64,000 nt of DNA, from the NCBI GenBank assembly GCA_030407315.1, contig JALQPE010002509.1, positions 1-64,000 of the forward strand. The letters run 5' to 3'. Source of the DNA: Asparagopsis taxiformis (lineage: Eukaryota > Rhodophyta > Florideophyceae > Bonnemaisoniales > Bonnemaisoniaceae). This document shows positions 1-11,726 of this stretch, one piece after another. The notes beneath the pieces were generated by a model. That model was not told the DNA's origin and did not search any database. It worked only from the letters and a program-made list of their open reading frames with translations. The first letter of the stretch is position 1. Each line of letters begins with the position of its first letter. Made by a program: the position numbers and the translations under genes.

Positions 1-62
1 ATGGCGAACATTGACAGGTGCCGGTTGACTTTGCCTGGCAGGACCGGCGCGGAGCATTGCGA

Positions 63-3000
63 TTACTTCTTCTTCGAATCCCAACCGCCTGATGAAACCA
101 AACGAAACATTGTCGGGAATCGGATACGACGCATTCCTGAAATACGTGTGATACCTCGTTGTCGTGTGTGGACACAACTCTGCGACTTGCCCTGCCCCGG
201 CATGTTGTACAGGCCGTGACCGATGAAGACTGAACGTGGCGGAACGATTACCTTCTTCAGCTTCATCGTCTTGGCGTACATATCTATTCCAGCGCTTTGG
301 AAAAGACGTATTGGGGACCTGACACACCCAGATAGGGAATGGGTCATCTCCCGTTGGCAATAACAAAGTAACCCGGAAGTTGATCTTTGCGGTCGCGAGG
401 AGGAACAGGGAAATCATTGTGCGGGACCTGCCGAGGACACCCCTTTCCCGTTATCAAAAACCGTCCCCCAGATGCCGGCATGACAAGTTTTCTCCCGGTA
501 AACCGCACTCCTTCAGCCTATCAGCTCGGACAAGGATTCCCAACCACACATCCAGCAGGGCTCGCCGCGTCACAAAACTTGACCCGGTCGGTACGCGACT
601 CGTCGTTCTCGGCATAGTCAACCAGGCAGTGGCGCGTAGACGTGAAGCGAGCCCTCCCCTCATTCCGGTTCTTCTCATCTGTTTCATCGTCCCCTGTATT
701 GACAATGGGACTCCACAGCTGCCGGTTCCCAGGGTCCTTGTGCACCTCCTCCCCCTCCCACGTTCCCAAATAGTACCGAAACAATTCCTGGTTAGGAATT
801 TCTTCCATGAGACCCAAAGTCAAATGGGAACTTGTCCGACGCATCGAGGTAGCTACATCCGCGAAATTGTGCATCACCGTATACCCTCGCTCGTTGATTT
901 CCGTTCGGCAATTGTGGAAGTACGCCATACCAGTGCCGGCCTCATACGAATCCTTCCAGCTTGTAGACATTCGCGCAACCTGGGCGAAGTCCAGCCTCGA
1001 GGGTAGACAACGTCGATGTAGGCTCAACATCGCCTTGCAGGGGCAGCCATCTTCCACGCTGCGAAAAAACATCGGATAGATGGTGTCGATCTCCAAAACA
1101 AGATGACGAGCCCGATTTGTTCCGGAATATGCAGCCCTCAAACACAGGGTCCATCGCCACTGCTTCAAATACCTCACCTCTCTGCCATCCTCATCGATTT
1201 CCACACACTCCAATAACAACCTGAGCTCAATCGGGGGCAGAAGCCAACCCTCACCGATGCGATGACGTCCGCGGGACGCTGCGCCAGAGGATTGCCCTTC
1301 AGCTCGGTCTTTGACTTCGAAATCGTCGGGAAGAGATGGCATCCGGTCGTCGAACAGGAGGTCGTGTTTCAGAAGGAGAGTCACGAACGATGTAACCGTC
1401 TCATCGACTTCGACTCCTTCCGGAACAGTAGTGTAATTGTCACTTCGGCGGACCCCCTTGCTTTCGACTTGCCCTTCGTCTGCCACCGTTTTTGTCTTCC
1501 TCGTCCGAAGCATATGGACAGATCTTGGTTGGAGGGAGTCGCACCAGCACGTTGGTTATCTTGGGGGACAATCTCAACGGCAGAATCGGGGGAACGGGCG
1601 GAGTCTTCGTCAACCTCATCACCGGAAGCAGTGGTTGTTGTTGATCGGGTTGGTTTATCAACAACGGCCTGCTCTTCTTCCCGGCGGATTGTTGTACCAC
1701 AACCGGCTCTTCTTCCTCGAGGCGTGTGCTCCCCGTCGAGCGAAGTCGCTGTGAACGGCGGCGGATGCCATGCGAAGCAGGCTCATGTTCGACATTCCGC
1801 TGCTTCTTGTGAGTGAGTCTCACATTGGCAGCAGAAGGGCGGCGTTTGCGTCGAGCCTTAGTTTTCTTCTTCAATGTCGGATGAAAAACTCTTTCAAGTT
1901 CGTTTCCAAATCCTGTAAACGCGTGGTTCTCCGTCGCATTCGAACCTCACTGCTCCGGTCGTCCCCTATATACATTGCAATGGCATTGGTGAGATGCCAT
2001 TGCAACTCCTTCGGCTGCTTATTAACCGACCCAATTGCCATCTCTGTGCTCAGAAATGACTTGCGCACATAACACTCTTTGGGCGCCCAAACGCAGCGTA
2101 CAGAGAATTTGCTATTGCAGTCACGCGACGGACGTATGTATAGAAGTCGTTACGTCAAAGCGTCCATCCGGACGTCCACCATGAGCAGGGTGTTCAAGTA
2201 CTCCGAAAGACCACGCAAGACGAAGACAAAGTTTTCTTCCAGAAACTCGCGCACTATCTTGTGGTCCAGGTGCGTTATCCCAATCTCGTTGCGGCGCTCG
2301 GAATTGTTCAGCTCACGCAACACGTCGTCGAGAAACAGGATGCTTCAGCGTTGCTATAGCCAAACGCGTCCACCGCCGGGCCGTGTTCGTTGAATTCATC
2401 ATCCCCATGAACTGCGCCTCGAACAATGTTCGGATGACATCAGACTCACGCAAGTCGCCAGCGTTGTCCACATTATTTGCCAACAGCAATCGTACGGATG
2501 AACTGCTGGATGGACGACAAGATCGAACCAGGGAGCGCCGTCAGTTTGCGTCCCAGTCGTATGGTTCGACTCTGCACTCTGTGGATGATCTCATGAGGCT
2601 GAAGATCACTGTTGTCCTTCCGCGGCGAAGGTAGTACACATCCAGAGGCTGAGTAACCCAGCGAAGCGGTTTGCGTCCTGTGGCAGCTTGGTTGTGATAC
2701 GGGTGAGGCGCGTGAAGTCATCGGCAATGCTATGCATAGCATTGAGACGATGCAGTCCGTCGATCACGGTCACGTTCGCCATTGGCATGGAATTTGCCAT
2801 TCTGGAACAGACGCGTGGTCGGCGGGCAGATGCGTGTTCTGCGACCTCAGCACCGTCACAGTGATACGCGAAGAGCCACATACCCCACAGCCCAACATAT
2901 TGTTGCGCAGGTCCTCCACGTGGTCTTCTTTCACATCCCGAAGGGTCACGGCCGGTTCCACTAGCTGCCTCACCAACACAGTCGCCTCCTTCTCCGACGT

Positions 3001-3802
3001 AATCCGACGTCACAAACTTGTGGCACCGTAATTTGCGTCCCCTGCTGCTCACGAATGCTCTCCGCCACCTCCGGTCGTCGTTCCACCTCGGTTACGTCCG
3101 CGTAGTAGCTTCGGTGACGTTGGACGCGAGCAGGGTGCTTCGTGCCTCCACTGGAGGGTCTTGCAGAGGCGAGCAGGGCGCTTCGTGCCTCCCGAAACCG
3201 GAATGGAGCGTGCTGGATGCTTCGTACCCCCGAACCAGTGATTTCGCCTGCTGGACCGGTACTGGGCATCCGTCCCGAGCTGGCCTGGTCGTCGCTGCGT
3301 TGAAGTTTGACGCTGCAGCAGGGGTACGAATTTCGCTAGGCCATCCTCCGGAGCGGGGCGCATCATCCGAGTATCCCAAGGGTAAAACGCCGCGGCGTAT
3401 GCTCCACCCATCGTCTCCGGCGGTCCCCTCGGCGCCATCAAACATGTACTGGAACGGGAGGTCCCTTGAACTTGTCCTTAGTCGCAATGTTGCGCACGAC
3501 GATATAGTCCGCCTCGTCGGTTTCCGGCAGCTTGTGTTGTGCAGCATGCGCGGAAGGCCAACATCGCCACCAGCAGTGCTCACCGAAGCCGTCCCAATAT
3601 GCACAGCCGCACGTCCACGTCCGCAAACAAATTGACATCGACGCCGCGCTTGAGTCCGCGCGACTCCGCTGACGCGCTCACTTGATCGCCGCAAACCGTT
3701 GAAAACAAACTGCTGAAATGCGTATCCGCCATGGTTGTTGAGTTGGAAAGGAAAAGAGTGGTTGACGTTGACGTATTCGAGTGATGGGATGGTATGTTTC
3801 AC
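63..3802 (-). pseudogene. Decayed ParB-2OG-Fe(II) dioxygenase gene (third 2OG copy)
   Basis: Read on the minus strand, this stretch is a broken homologue of the intact ParB-2OG gene at 52808-56449 and has about the same length (~1246 codons against 1213). Pieces appear in order in shifting frames. A ParB-like motif VIDGLHRLNAM lies at about 2730-2770 (DGLHR codons 2747-2761). An open stretch of about 60 codons at 2150-2340 resembles the region after the ParB domain. A basic linker is at 1440-1874. A 330-codon piece at 521-1513 contains YFHNCR...ERGYTV, matching YWERAR...FDGYIV of the 30.7-kb paralogue. The dioxygenase HxD box reads RQVPHNDF (HND codons 413-421). The end piece VPPRSVFIGHGLYNMPGQG (63-347) matches VPPYSVLVGRGDLYHYGVG, with the distal iron-binding His replaced by Asn. 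At least five frameshifts or stops are present, so no active product is expected. Homology was read by eye. Confidence 0.72.
3126..3230. repeat. Short minisatellite inside the decayed ParB-2OG gene
   Basis: Three imperfect copies of a ~24-bp unit (GCGAGCAGGGTGCTTCGTGC and onward) start at about 3126, 3169 and 3208. On the minus strand they encode a repeated GGTKHPAR-type peptide, so they look like an expanded low-complexity piece of the old coding region. Confidence 0.6.
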
Positions 3803-4070
3803 GTTGAAGAATGGTCGTGAACGCCCAATCGCTGGAAATAATTAAACAATACAACCGAAATTTTGTTAGGAACACACTATCGTGACCGCTGGAATGCAGA
3901 GACAGGCAATCGAGATGTGGGTCCGTTCGGAACGGGCCCGAGTCGGGCTCTCGAAACTGACGTAGCGTGGCGTGAAGCAGGCAGTTTCCTTGATGTGTAA
4001 TGTGTTAAAATTACAGCTGTCATGCTAGGCGGCTTTTGGGGCGGCTGCGAGCACCCCTTTATCCGGGGAA
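3803..4070. other. Intergenic, nothing recognised
   Basis: No open frame or repeat is supported between the start of the decayed ParB-2OG gene and the first copy of the ACATG-hairpin repeat. Confidence 0.5.
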
Positions 4071-5135
4071 CACCCTGATTTGAGTTAAAATTTGGGCTAT
4101 TCTCAAAAACACATCACATGGTGAACATGTTTTGAGATGGGGTGTGCCGTACGGCACAATCGATCCGCCCAAATCGTTGTTTTTTTTTCAATTTTTTTGT
4201 GCCCCGAAATTTTAGAATTGGGGGCTGGCCCGCAGTACATCTGAGCTGGACATCCACCGGACGTCCATTTCAGGTTGATCGTGTGCTGCCTACATCCCGA
4301 CATTGCAGCAACTAAGCAGGCGGGTTCACTACTACTTATAAAGTGCACGGAATAGAGTAACGTGATGGGTGAGTGGAGTAGTGTTGTGTTGAGGGAGTAA
4401 GGCGGGACCATTATGAAAACACGGAAGAAGATGCGTACCTAGCATAACTTAGGCTTGAAGCCTGGAATCGACCCATCTTTCGGCGCCATTTAGCCTCACA
4501 GTTAGTGCTTACAGAATCCAGTGATGACCCCGCTGGGGCGGCGGCTCCGGTTCCTGGGGCCGTTGTGGCCCAATTAGACACCCTGATTTGAATTAAAATT
4601 TGGGCTATTCTCAAAAACATGCACATGTGAACATGTTTTTGAGATGGGGGGTGTGCCGTACGCACAATCGACCCGCCCAAATCGATGATTTTTTTACAAT
4701 TTTTTGTGCCCGAATTTAGAGAATTTCTGGGCTGCCCAGCAGTGCAAATCGAGCTGGACATCCACCGGAGTCCATTTCAGTTTGGTCGTGAGAGAGCGTG
4801 AGGCGGGACCATGATGGAACAAGGACCAAGACCTGTCCCTGGCGTATTGAGCCTGAAATTGACCCTTCGTCAGACGCCATTTAGCCTTACAGTTAGTGCC
4901 TACAGAAGCCAGTGACAACCCCACTCGGGGGCGGCGGCCGGTGCCTGGGGCCGTTCTGGCCAAATTAGACACCTTGATTTGAATTAAAATTTGGGCTATT
5001 CTCAAAAAACATGCACATGTGAACATGTTTTTGAGATGGGGGTGTGCCGTACGGCACTTTCGACCGCCTAAACGAGAAAATTTTGCAATTTTGTTCCTGC
5101 CCGAAATTCTACAAGTTCTGGGCTGGCCAGGAATG
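4071..5135 (+). repeat. Tandem array of the ~500-bp ACATG-hairpin repeat (about 2.5 units)
   Basis: Units start near 4071, 4570 and 4969. Each has the same order of blocks: a GAATTAAAATTTGGGCTATT leader, a hairpin AAAAACATG...CATGTTTTT with a CACATGTG core, a GCCGTACGGC palindrome, an AATTTTAGAATTTCTGGGCT block, a GGACATCCACCGGACGTCCA block, then about 250 bp ending in GGGGCCGTTGTGGCC. The same unit is repeated inside the 11.5-kb insertion (40.5-43.2 kb, and inverted at 45.8-47.3 kb). No coding capacity is apparent; small frames over it are spurious. Confidence 0.85.
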
Positions 5136-6101
5136 CATTAGCTATCTCCTCTAAACCGATTCTAACAAGCAGAAAGAATCCTCTCCTTCATGACGATGCT
5201 CTCCATCGTCTTTTCGAAGCCATTTCCGTACGAAAAATAATCGAAAAACATATTTGACTTTAACCTAACAGCTATCGCGAGCACCGTACTCAGCTATTTT
5301 CTCTGTAATTTCCTTCCTCCAGCCAATCAATAGCCGCTTGGTCACAGGCTTAAAAGCCTTCCACTATCTGTCCTATCCATCGAAGACCCTCGGAGGGTTC
5401 GATCCAGTCCTTGATCACCATGATGGGTGTGCAACCCGAGAAATTGAAAATGGAACATATTGCGACAGGGACGAGATATCATTCAATGAAAGAGAAGTTC
5501 TCTTTCGTTTACTTTTTTCTAACAAGATTCTAAACGTCTACAAACCCTATGTCGTCCTCCGTTTTCATCCCGGAGAGATGTGGATGTGAGGTAAGACGCA
5601 GTGGTGATATTGTGTTGATTCCCACAGACGGAGGTGGAGGAGGTGGCTACGGAGGAAGCCTGGAGAACTTCTCGGTACTGAGATCTCACATGTGAGAACA
5701 TGTGAGATGTCAGTACCCATGGGATGAGAAGAAAAGCATGTTCAGGTGCGGTTCGGATATTCGATCCATTAACGGAGGTGGTGGAGGAGGCTATGGTGGA
5801 AGCCTGGAGAAGAATAGAGTAGTCTATACCCATGGATCACAAGAAGACGTGGGGCTCCTTTTCGAAGCCATTCGTCTCTTGAATAAATTTAGCACCCAAA
5901 TCATATACGATATTGCCGAGTTGACACCCCGTATGTCTCGTTAGTAGAAATAGCAGGGGTTCCACCACTCAGCTGGCGGGAAATAGTTACTGATTATATG
6001 AGATATGGCTTAGCTCCCGCCAAAACCGATAGCTCTGGGCTCAGGTTCTCCAAATGTGGTTATACGAATGTGTTCTGACAATGCTAGAAGACGAATATCT
6101 G
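5136..6101. other. Non-coding stretch with a glycine-codon-like duplication and a hairpin
   Basis: Two imperfect copies of a ~45-bp GGAGGTGGAGGAGGTGGCTA-type block lie at about 5625-5668 and 5770-5815. A clean hairpin GGTACTGAGATCTCACATGT with its inverted partner is at 5674-5717. Nothing else is supported here. Confidence 0.5.
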
Positions 6102-6311
6102 CATCCTGATTTGAATAAAATTGGGCTATTCTCAAAAAACATGCACATGTGAACATGTTTTTGAGATGGGGGTGTGTCCGTACGGCACAATCGACCGCCG
6201 AAATCGATGTTTTGCAAATGTTTTGTGCCCGAAATTGTAGAATTTCTGGTCTGGCCAGCAATGCATACTGAGCTGGACATCCCATGTCCAGTGGCCGTCC
6301 GGATGTCGCCA
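6102..6311 (+). repeat. Single partial copy of the ACATG-hairpin repeat
   Basis: This copy contains the TTGGGCTATT leader, the AAAAACATG/CATGTTTTT hairpin with CACATGTG, a GTACGGCAC block and the GAGCTGGACATCC block. It is separated from the main array by about 1 kb. Confidence 0.8.
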
Positions 6312-6739
6312 ACCTGGTAAGCGTGATGCACCTGTGACAACCTATGTGACTGCAGTCACAGCCGCCATGGCGCGGCCGTGCAGTACAACACTCAAAGACA
6401 GGGAATCACAATCTTTTTAAAATTTTTGTCTACCACGTATCCATCACAACTTATTACCTACACCGGTTACGGGTTTCAAGACCTTTCCATTGCTGCTGTG
6501 TACCCGTATACTCTGTTCCGTTCGATATCCAAACCAAGTGTTCCTCACGAAAGAGTGCAAACGTCACGAGATACGTCGTCAAATTTGACGTGACTGTCTC
6601 GCCGAGCGGTCGCCATCCTGTACGAATTTCTACTCATTCCATTATGACGAAAAGCGCAGGCGCAACAGCAATCCGATCGTTGACGACGCAACCGTGCCAA
6701 ATCTGCGCGAATCCCGCTAGCCCTGGGGGATTCTAGGAC

Positions 6740-7305
6740 ATGGGTACACGTCGAAACGTAGGTCGCGCCGTCCGCGAAACTACTCTCGCTGGCAAAGACT
6801 TCCTCCGCCTCTTGCTGGATTTATTCGCCCACTCAAGTTTCGCAGACTTGACGGACAAGCCGGGAGGGTTCACATACGCGACCTTGGCGCTTGGGTTGCG
6901 CAGGGCACGGAAGAACAATTTCTGGCGCTGCAAGGTCGACTCAGCATGGCCTTCAGCGGTCGTTCGAAGAATGCTGGAGTCGAGGCGGATGTTGCTGAAA
7001 TCGTCATGGCAGAGATGAACGTTGAGCGAGCCAAGCAGATTGTTCGTCTGGCATTACCGATTGCCGAGTTTTCAAGACAGGATGAGCGTATCGGGCAATG
7101 GGTTGAGCACTGTATCCTTTCTGGGATCGTGCCGCAGACCTTCCTTATTGGATGTAACATGCTTCCTTCGCCACTACAGGGCGCCGCAGCGGGGGAACCA
7201 AGCGCCTTCGTTCTTGCTCCACCGGAAAACGTTCGAGGTATTGATGTATCCAAGCGTTGTCTATCATCCGAAATCACAACAAGAACCTGCCGCGTCGCCG
7301 AATAG
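6740..7305 (+). pseudogene. Unrecognised reading frame, probably frameshifted
   Basis: Two overlapping frames on the plus strand (6740-7018 and 6946-7305) look like parts of one reading frame. The second extends upstream without an ATG through TEEQFLALQGRLSMAFSGR and continues to VAEIVMAEMNVERAKQIVR. The composition is helical and there is no zinc knuckle or catalytic motif. It lies directly upstream of the 5' LTR and could be a fragment of an older retroelement gag or an unrelated gene. I do not recognise it. Confidence 0.25.
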
Positions 7306-7399
7306 GCGACGCGGCCGAAGAGGGAAACGAAGCCGCACGCGTCCCAGCCCATCGGAAAAGCACTAATCGGCTTGTTACGTGGTCAAGTTTTATACCATG

Positions 7400-8192
7400 T
7401 GTGGTGCAATTTATGCCACTAACGCGAACGCGGGTTGAAGCGATATCGACGAGTTGAGTCCGCGTGCATCCGCGCTGAGTTAGTTAGTAAGCGAGCGTAT
7501 GCGTGGCGATTCGATTACGTGGCACGGCGCGGCTGTGCGAACGCGTACGATTGCGAGCTTGGCGCCACGTGTAGCGCCTTTTGCGAAATTCCTTTATTTC
7601 CTTTTTTTGGGTTTTTTTATGACGAAAGTCTTTTTCCCAAAATTTCCCTTTTGCGTGCGAGCGACGAGCGGCGCCGGCCGGCCGCCATGGAATGACAGAC
7701 TGTCCTTTAGTAGTTAGCTATAATGGTCGTTCAGCTTCGCACCTTACCAATAAACAGTCAGCATCTTCGCAGCTACGAGTTAAGCGTTTAGCGAATCGCG
7801 AGGACCGATTGCGTTGAAACGTTGCGTGCGGGTTGCTCACGATCGCCGACGTTCGCGCGTGCGCGCGCGCGCATAAACCGATCGTCGAACCGCGTCGCAC
7901 CGCGATAGCGCGCGTTGCGTCGCACGCCACTAGGCCAGGGATTTACGACCCCTGTGGATCGCGTTGTGCTCGAGTTTACTCGGTGATCTCGCCCTGAGAT
8001 CACGGCTTGCGCCGGCCCGCGAATCCTGTGTTGCGATCGTTCCCTACGCGTTCCGTCGTGTACCACCCCGTTCGCCAGCGCGACCGAGCGACGCGCGAAC
8101 GCAAGTTCAACCAGCGCGTTACGGTTCACCTCGCCCTGACACGGCTGCAATTCTAGAACTCCCTTAGCGATCGCCACCCGGCTGGCCCTACA
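7400..8192 (+). repeat. 5' LTR
   Basis: The LTR begins TGTGGTGCAATTT and ends CCCTACA (TG...CA). It matches 19298-20087 along its whole length with small indels. It contains an AT-rich homopolymer stretch (CCTTTTTTTGGG and following, about 7600-7650), a TAGTTAGCTATAA element at about 7710, and an ACCAATAAACAG motif near 7745 that could be a poly(A) signal. Confidence 0.9.
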
Positions 8193-8194
8193 AC

Positions 8195-8208
8195 TGGTCT
8201 CTCGACCT
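8195..8208 (+). promoter_or_regulatory. Probable tRNA primer-binding site
   Basis: Two bases after the LTR end the sequence reads TGGTCTCTCGACC. This complements a tRNA 3' end of the form GGTCGAGAGACCA, so it begins with TGG opposite the CCA tail. The tRNA species was not identified. Confidence 0.65.
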
Positions 8209-8768
8209 AGAATTGCGCGAACCGACGTGCGAACTCAGCGAAGCACAGAAAACTCCGCTTGGGGAAAACACGGGACGCCAAACCTATCGCTTACTCTAAT
8301 TCTTTTTATCCGTTCGTCGTGCGCGACAGCGAGGGCGATTGACGCGTGCGCGCGTATCGCTATCCGGAAGCGGTGCTATAGCCTCTCTGGTTTGTTATAA
8401 CTACCCTACCTCTACTACGACGAATCGCCGCGCGGAACGACGCGATCGAAGACGCAGCGCGTGCGCGTGCTAGTTCGCAACCCTAACGCGGGTTCGGCGG
8501 TGCCGAAAATATTGGGTTCGCGGACGATCGAGACCTGTCTTTGCGCGTTCTGAGCGAGGAAGAAGCCCTCCTGCGAGCGAACTCGTCCCCCTCACCCTTA
8601 CTACGCGCGCCCGATACGCAGACAATTTTCGGGAAGCGCTTCCCTTTTTACTTGCCAATTTTTCGACGCGCCGACGCGAGATGTTGACGCGCGCCGAATT
8701 CCCCTTCTACCCTTCCCATCATCCCTTTTTCCCTTTTCCCTAGGCGACGATCGAACGCAACCGCGCCG

Positions 8769-10616
8769 ATGGATCCATCCGCGCCGCCGAGCGATCGAAC
8801 GCGCCGACCGAAACCGCCGCCAGTCGCGTCGCAAACGCACGGCAGTCGACGCGCTGGTCGCTTCACATATCCCTGACCCTACCGCTTCTCCGTGGCCGCC
8901 GTTACCGACGCAAGCGCTCGCGAGCATCGACGACGACGCGCAAACGTCCGACGATGGCGCCGCCACGAAGCGCGAGGCCGAGTTCCGCGTTCCAACGTGC
9001 ACGCTACGCCGTCCGCAACGCTTCCGAGCTTGGTTCGACAAGTAGTGGACGACCCTACGTTCCAATGCATGCTCCAGGCTGAAGTACGAGCTGCAGTGGA
9101 CCGCGCTATCAAAGGCCAATCACGTGGACTAACGGCTCAGATGAGGGCGCAAGTCCACAACCTAATCGTCACTACGATGGACTCCCGCGAGGAGCACAAT
9201 ATTGAACGCGCGAACGTCGCTGCGCGCGAAAACCGAACGCGAACCGCAGCGCGCGCGACCCCTATGAACTACGCGCGCAGCGCGGACCCCGAAGGATGGC
9301 TGGAATTGGCGCGCCAGGACCTGTCATTCGACAACCACCCGCATTCCGATAGCGAAAATGGACCCGCGCATTCGGGGCTGGTAGAGATCCAGCCGTTGAA
9401 CGAGCTGTTCACCGCGCGTTCGTACCGCAGCTATCGCTTGCGTAATACGGACCGTGCGTTTAACCCGAGCATGCGAGGAATTGGCTAACACCGCGAAAAT
9501 GGTGCGCCATTCGATGCAAGGAGAGAATTTCACGGGCGCTGACGGAATCGTCGTGCTGTCGTTCCTGAAGTATTTCAAGAGCGCATGCGACGACACCGGC
9601 GTATCCGAAGGCGCAGCGTTGCCGATTCTCAAGTATTTCCTCGCCGACGAGGCGCGCGACACGTTCCAAACGTACGTGGGGACGAACGTTCCGAGGCTCG
9701 CGCGCGGGCGTCGATTCGATTACGTGCTACGCGGAAGCCGTTCAGTGGCTCTGCTGACCTATGCGCGCGAAGGCGACGTCGCGCAGCGTATCGTTATGTG
9801 GCGCAACAAACGCAAGACCCGAAGGGAAACCGAAACGCAATTCGCTACGAGAATACGACGCCGCGCGCTCGCTGCGGCGATGCGTTTAGCGAGCGAACGC
9901 TTGTTTTCTATTTCGTCGATGGTCTACGACCCTATGCGCAACACCTCGTGCGGGACGCGCTGTCTCGCGACCGCGTCGATACACCTTTCGAGAGCTAGTC
10001 TCTATGGCGCAGAGCCATGGGGACACGCACCGAGCGATGACGCCGACGACGAGCGCGCGGACCGCTACTGCGACGAACGCCTGCGCTCTACGTGGAAGAG
10101 GAGGAGACACCAACGATGCAAGCACTGACCGTGGGGCATACCCCGCCATCAGGTTCTCATCGCCAAATGTCTCAACCTCCGCCGCGACGCCGCACGCTCC
10201 GCGCGAACGGAATGTTTCTCGACCCCGAGCCCCATGCGAAGTCCAACCTCGCTGGGCACCCCTTCGTCGAATTATCGTACGCCACGCTCTCGCGACGCAT
10301 CGCCCGCGACCGCTCGCGACGTTTTGCGCATAACGACGACCGAGAACGCGAACGCGCGGGACCGTACACGGCGCACATACCGCGCGCAACTTACCCACCG
10401 CCCATCTTGAGACAGACGGCCCCGGCCGACACGTCTCGCACAGCGGTTTCCGCTGTCTGATATGCCGGAAGTTCGGGCATCCTATGGTAAGCTGCCCGCT
10501 GCTCTCATCCGAGCAACAGGCCGCAATTTGCGAGATGCATAGCCACGCGCGTCTGACGCCCGAAGAGCTGAACTGCAGCGTAACGTTCAGGTTTCGAAGT
10601 TTCCGCGGACGATGAC
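8769..10616 (+). pseudogene. gag of the Ty3/Gypsy element (frameshifted)
   Basis: The likely start is ATG 8769 (MDPSAPPSDRTRR). Coding continues in changing frames. Gag-like segments are CEELANTAKMVRHSMQGENF (about 9468-9530), FLKYFKSACDDTG...FLADEARDTFQTY (9560-9680) and YFVDGLRPYAQHLVRDAL (about 9910-9965). A CCHC zinc knuckle CLICRKFGHPMVSC lies at 10454-10495. The knuckle is expected at the nucleocapsid end of gag and binds RNA during packaging. At least four frame changes are needed to join the pieces, so no full-length Gag would be made from this copy as read. Confidence 0.8.
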
Positions 10617-10931
10617 GCACGCGAGCGCGAAAGCGAACGCACGCGCGAAAGACGACGCGCACGACGGCGAGCAGCTCACGCCCCACTCAGTTCGCTTCGC
10701 AGAAGACCGGGGGAAAACGCCTACGAGGAGTCGTAGGGGTGGGCCGACTCCTCTTCACTCAACGGACACGCGACGCGCGATGACGCAACCGCCGCGCGAA
10801 AGACCGCCTCCGTTACCACCCGAAACAGTGGTCCTGTTTCAGACCCCTACCGCGAACTACAAACTCGAGATACGCGTCGGATATATATATCCGACGCTGA
10901 TTATGATTATAATCTACGCACGGCCACCGCG

Positions 10932-11726
10932 GTGACCGCTGTGCTTGATACCGGCGCGGGCCCGAGCCTCATTCGCGAGAACGTATTAGGCGCTGATTGG
11001 AAGCGCCACGCTACGCCGCCGACGCTGCGTTGCGCGATTATCGACGCGAATGGACGACGCCTCGCGCCGAACGCGTCGTTGCGACTCAGCGTTCTTCTAG
11101 GTGCCCGCGCGCACCTTCAAACTTTCCTGGTGATGCCGCGCTTATCCGTCCCTTGCATTCTGGGAGCAGACTTCATCGACCGTGTGGTTCGGATGATCTA
11201 TACTGGGCCGCAGCGCGCGTTGCGAACCCGCTATGGAGACCACGTTCCGATGCTCCCACGAACGCCGACGAAACCGCGCCGCGCACTGACCCCCAAGAAT
11301 ACCCGACCGACAGAATTCGCACCAATCCGCGTTGCGCGTCGCACGTCGATTCCGCCGCACGCGACGCGCGCCATCGAAGTCACCACGGGCGCTGACGGAC
11401 GCTGCATTACGATACCCGCGACCGACCTCTACGGACAGAAGTTGTTGCGTCTAGCCAATGGTGAAACGCAGGTTAAAAGGAACGTGCCCTTCAGTGTGCA
11501 TGTGCACAACGCCGGCACCCGCCTACAGGTATTGCCCAAAGGCATGAAGCTGGGCGCCGCGGTGCCCAACCCCGTAGGTTGCCTACAAGTTGCACAAGAG
11601 GCACCGACCGCCCGACGATGCGACGCCACGCGACGCGACGAACCCGCCGGACCCGCGCGAAGCCGACGGGATTGCGAACGCGACGCCGCATTGGGAAGAC
11701 CTCTTACGCGCGACGCTACGCGATGA
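10932..11726 (+). CDS. Retropepsin-like aspartic protease segment of pol
   Basis: The catalytic triad DTGAGPS is near the start of this frame (AVLDTGAGPSLIREN), and the second conserved stretch CILGADFIDR follows about 75 residues later, as in Ty3/Gypsy retropepsins. The frame has no proper ATG at its 5' end, so it must be entered from gag. It ends at a stop at 11724-11726, overlapping the RT frame, which is offset. The usual continuous PR-RT polyprotein is therefore broken by a frameshift between about 11560 and 11640. Confidence 0.82.
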   Translation: MTAVLDTGAGPSLIRENVLGADWKRHATPPTLRCAIIDANGRRLAPNASLRLSVLLGARAHLQTFLVMPRLSVPCILGADFIDRVVRMIYTGPQRALRTRYGDHVPMLPRTPTKPRRALTPKNTRPTEFAPIRVARRTSIPPHATRAIEVTTGADGRCITIPATDLYGQKLLRLANGETQVKRNVPFSVHVHNAGTRLQVLPKGMKLGAAVPNPVGCLQVAQEAPTARRCDATRRDEPAGPARSRRDCERDAALGRPLTRDATR

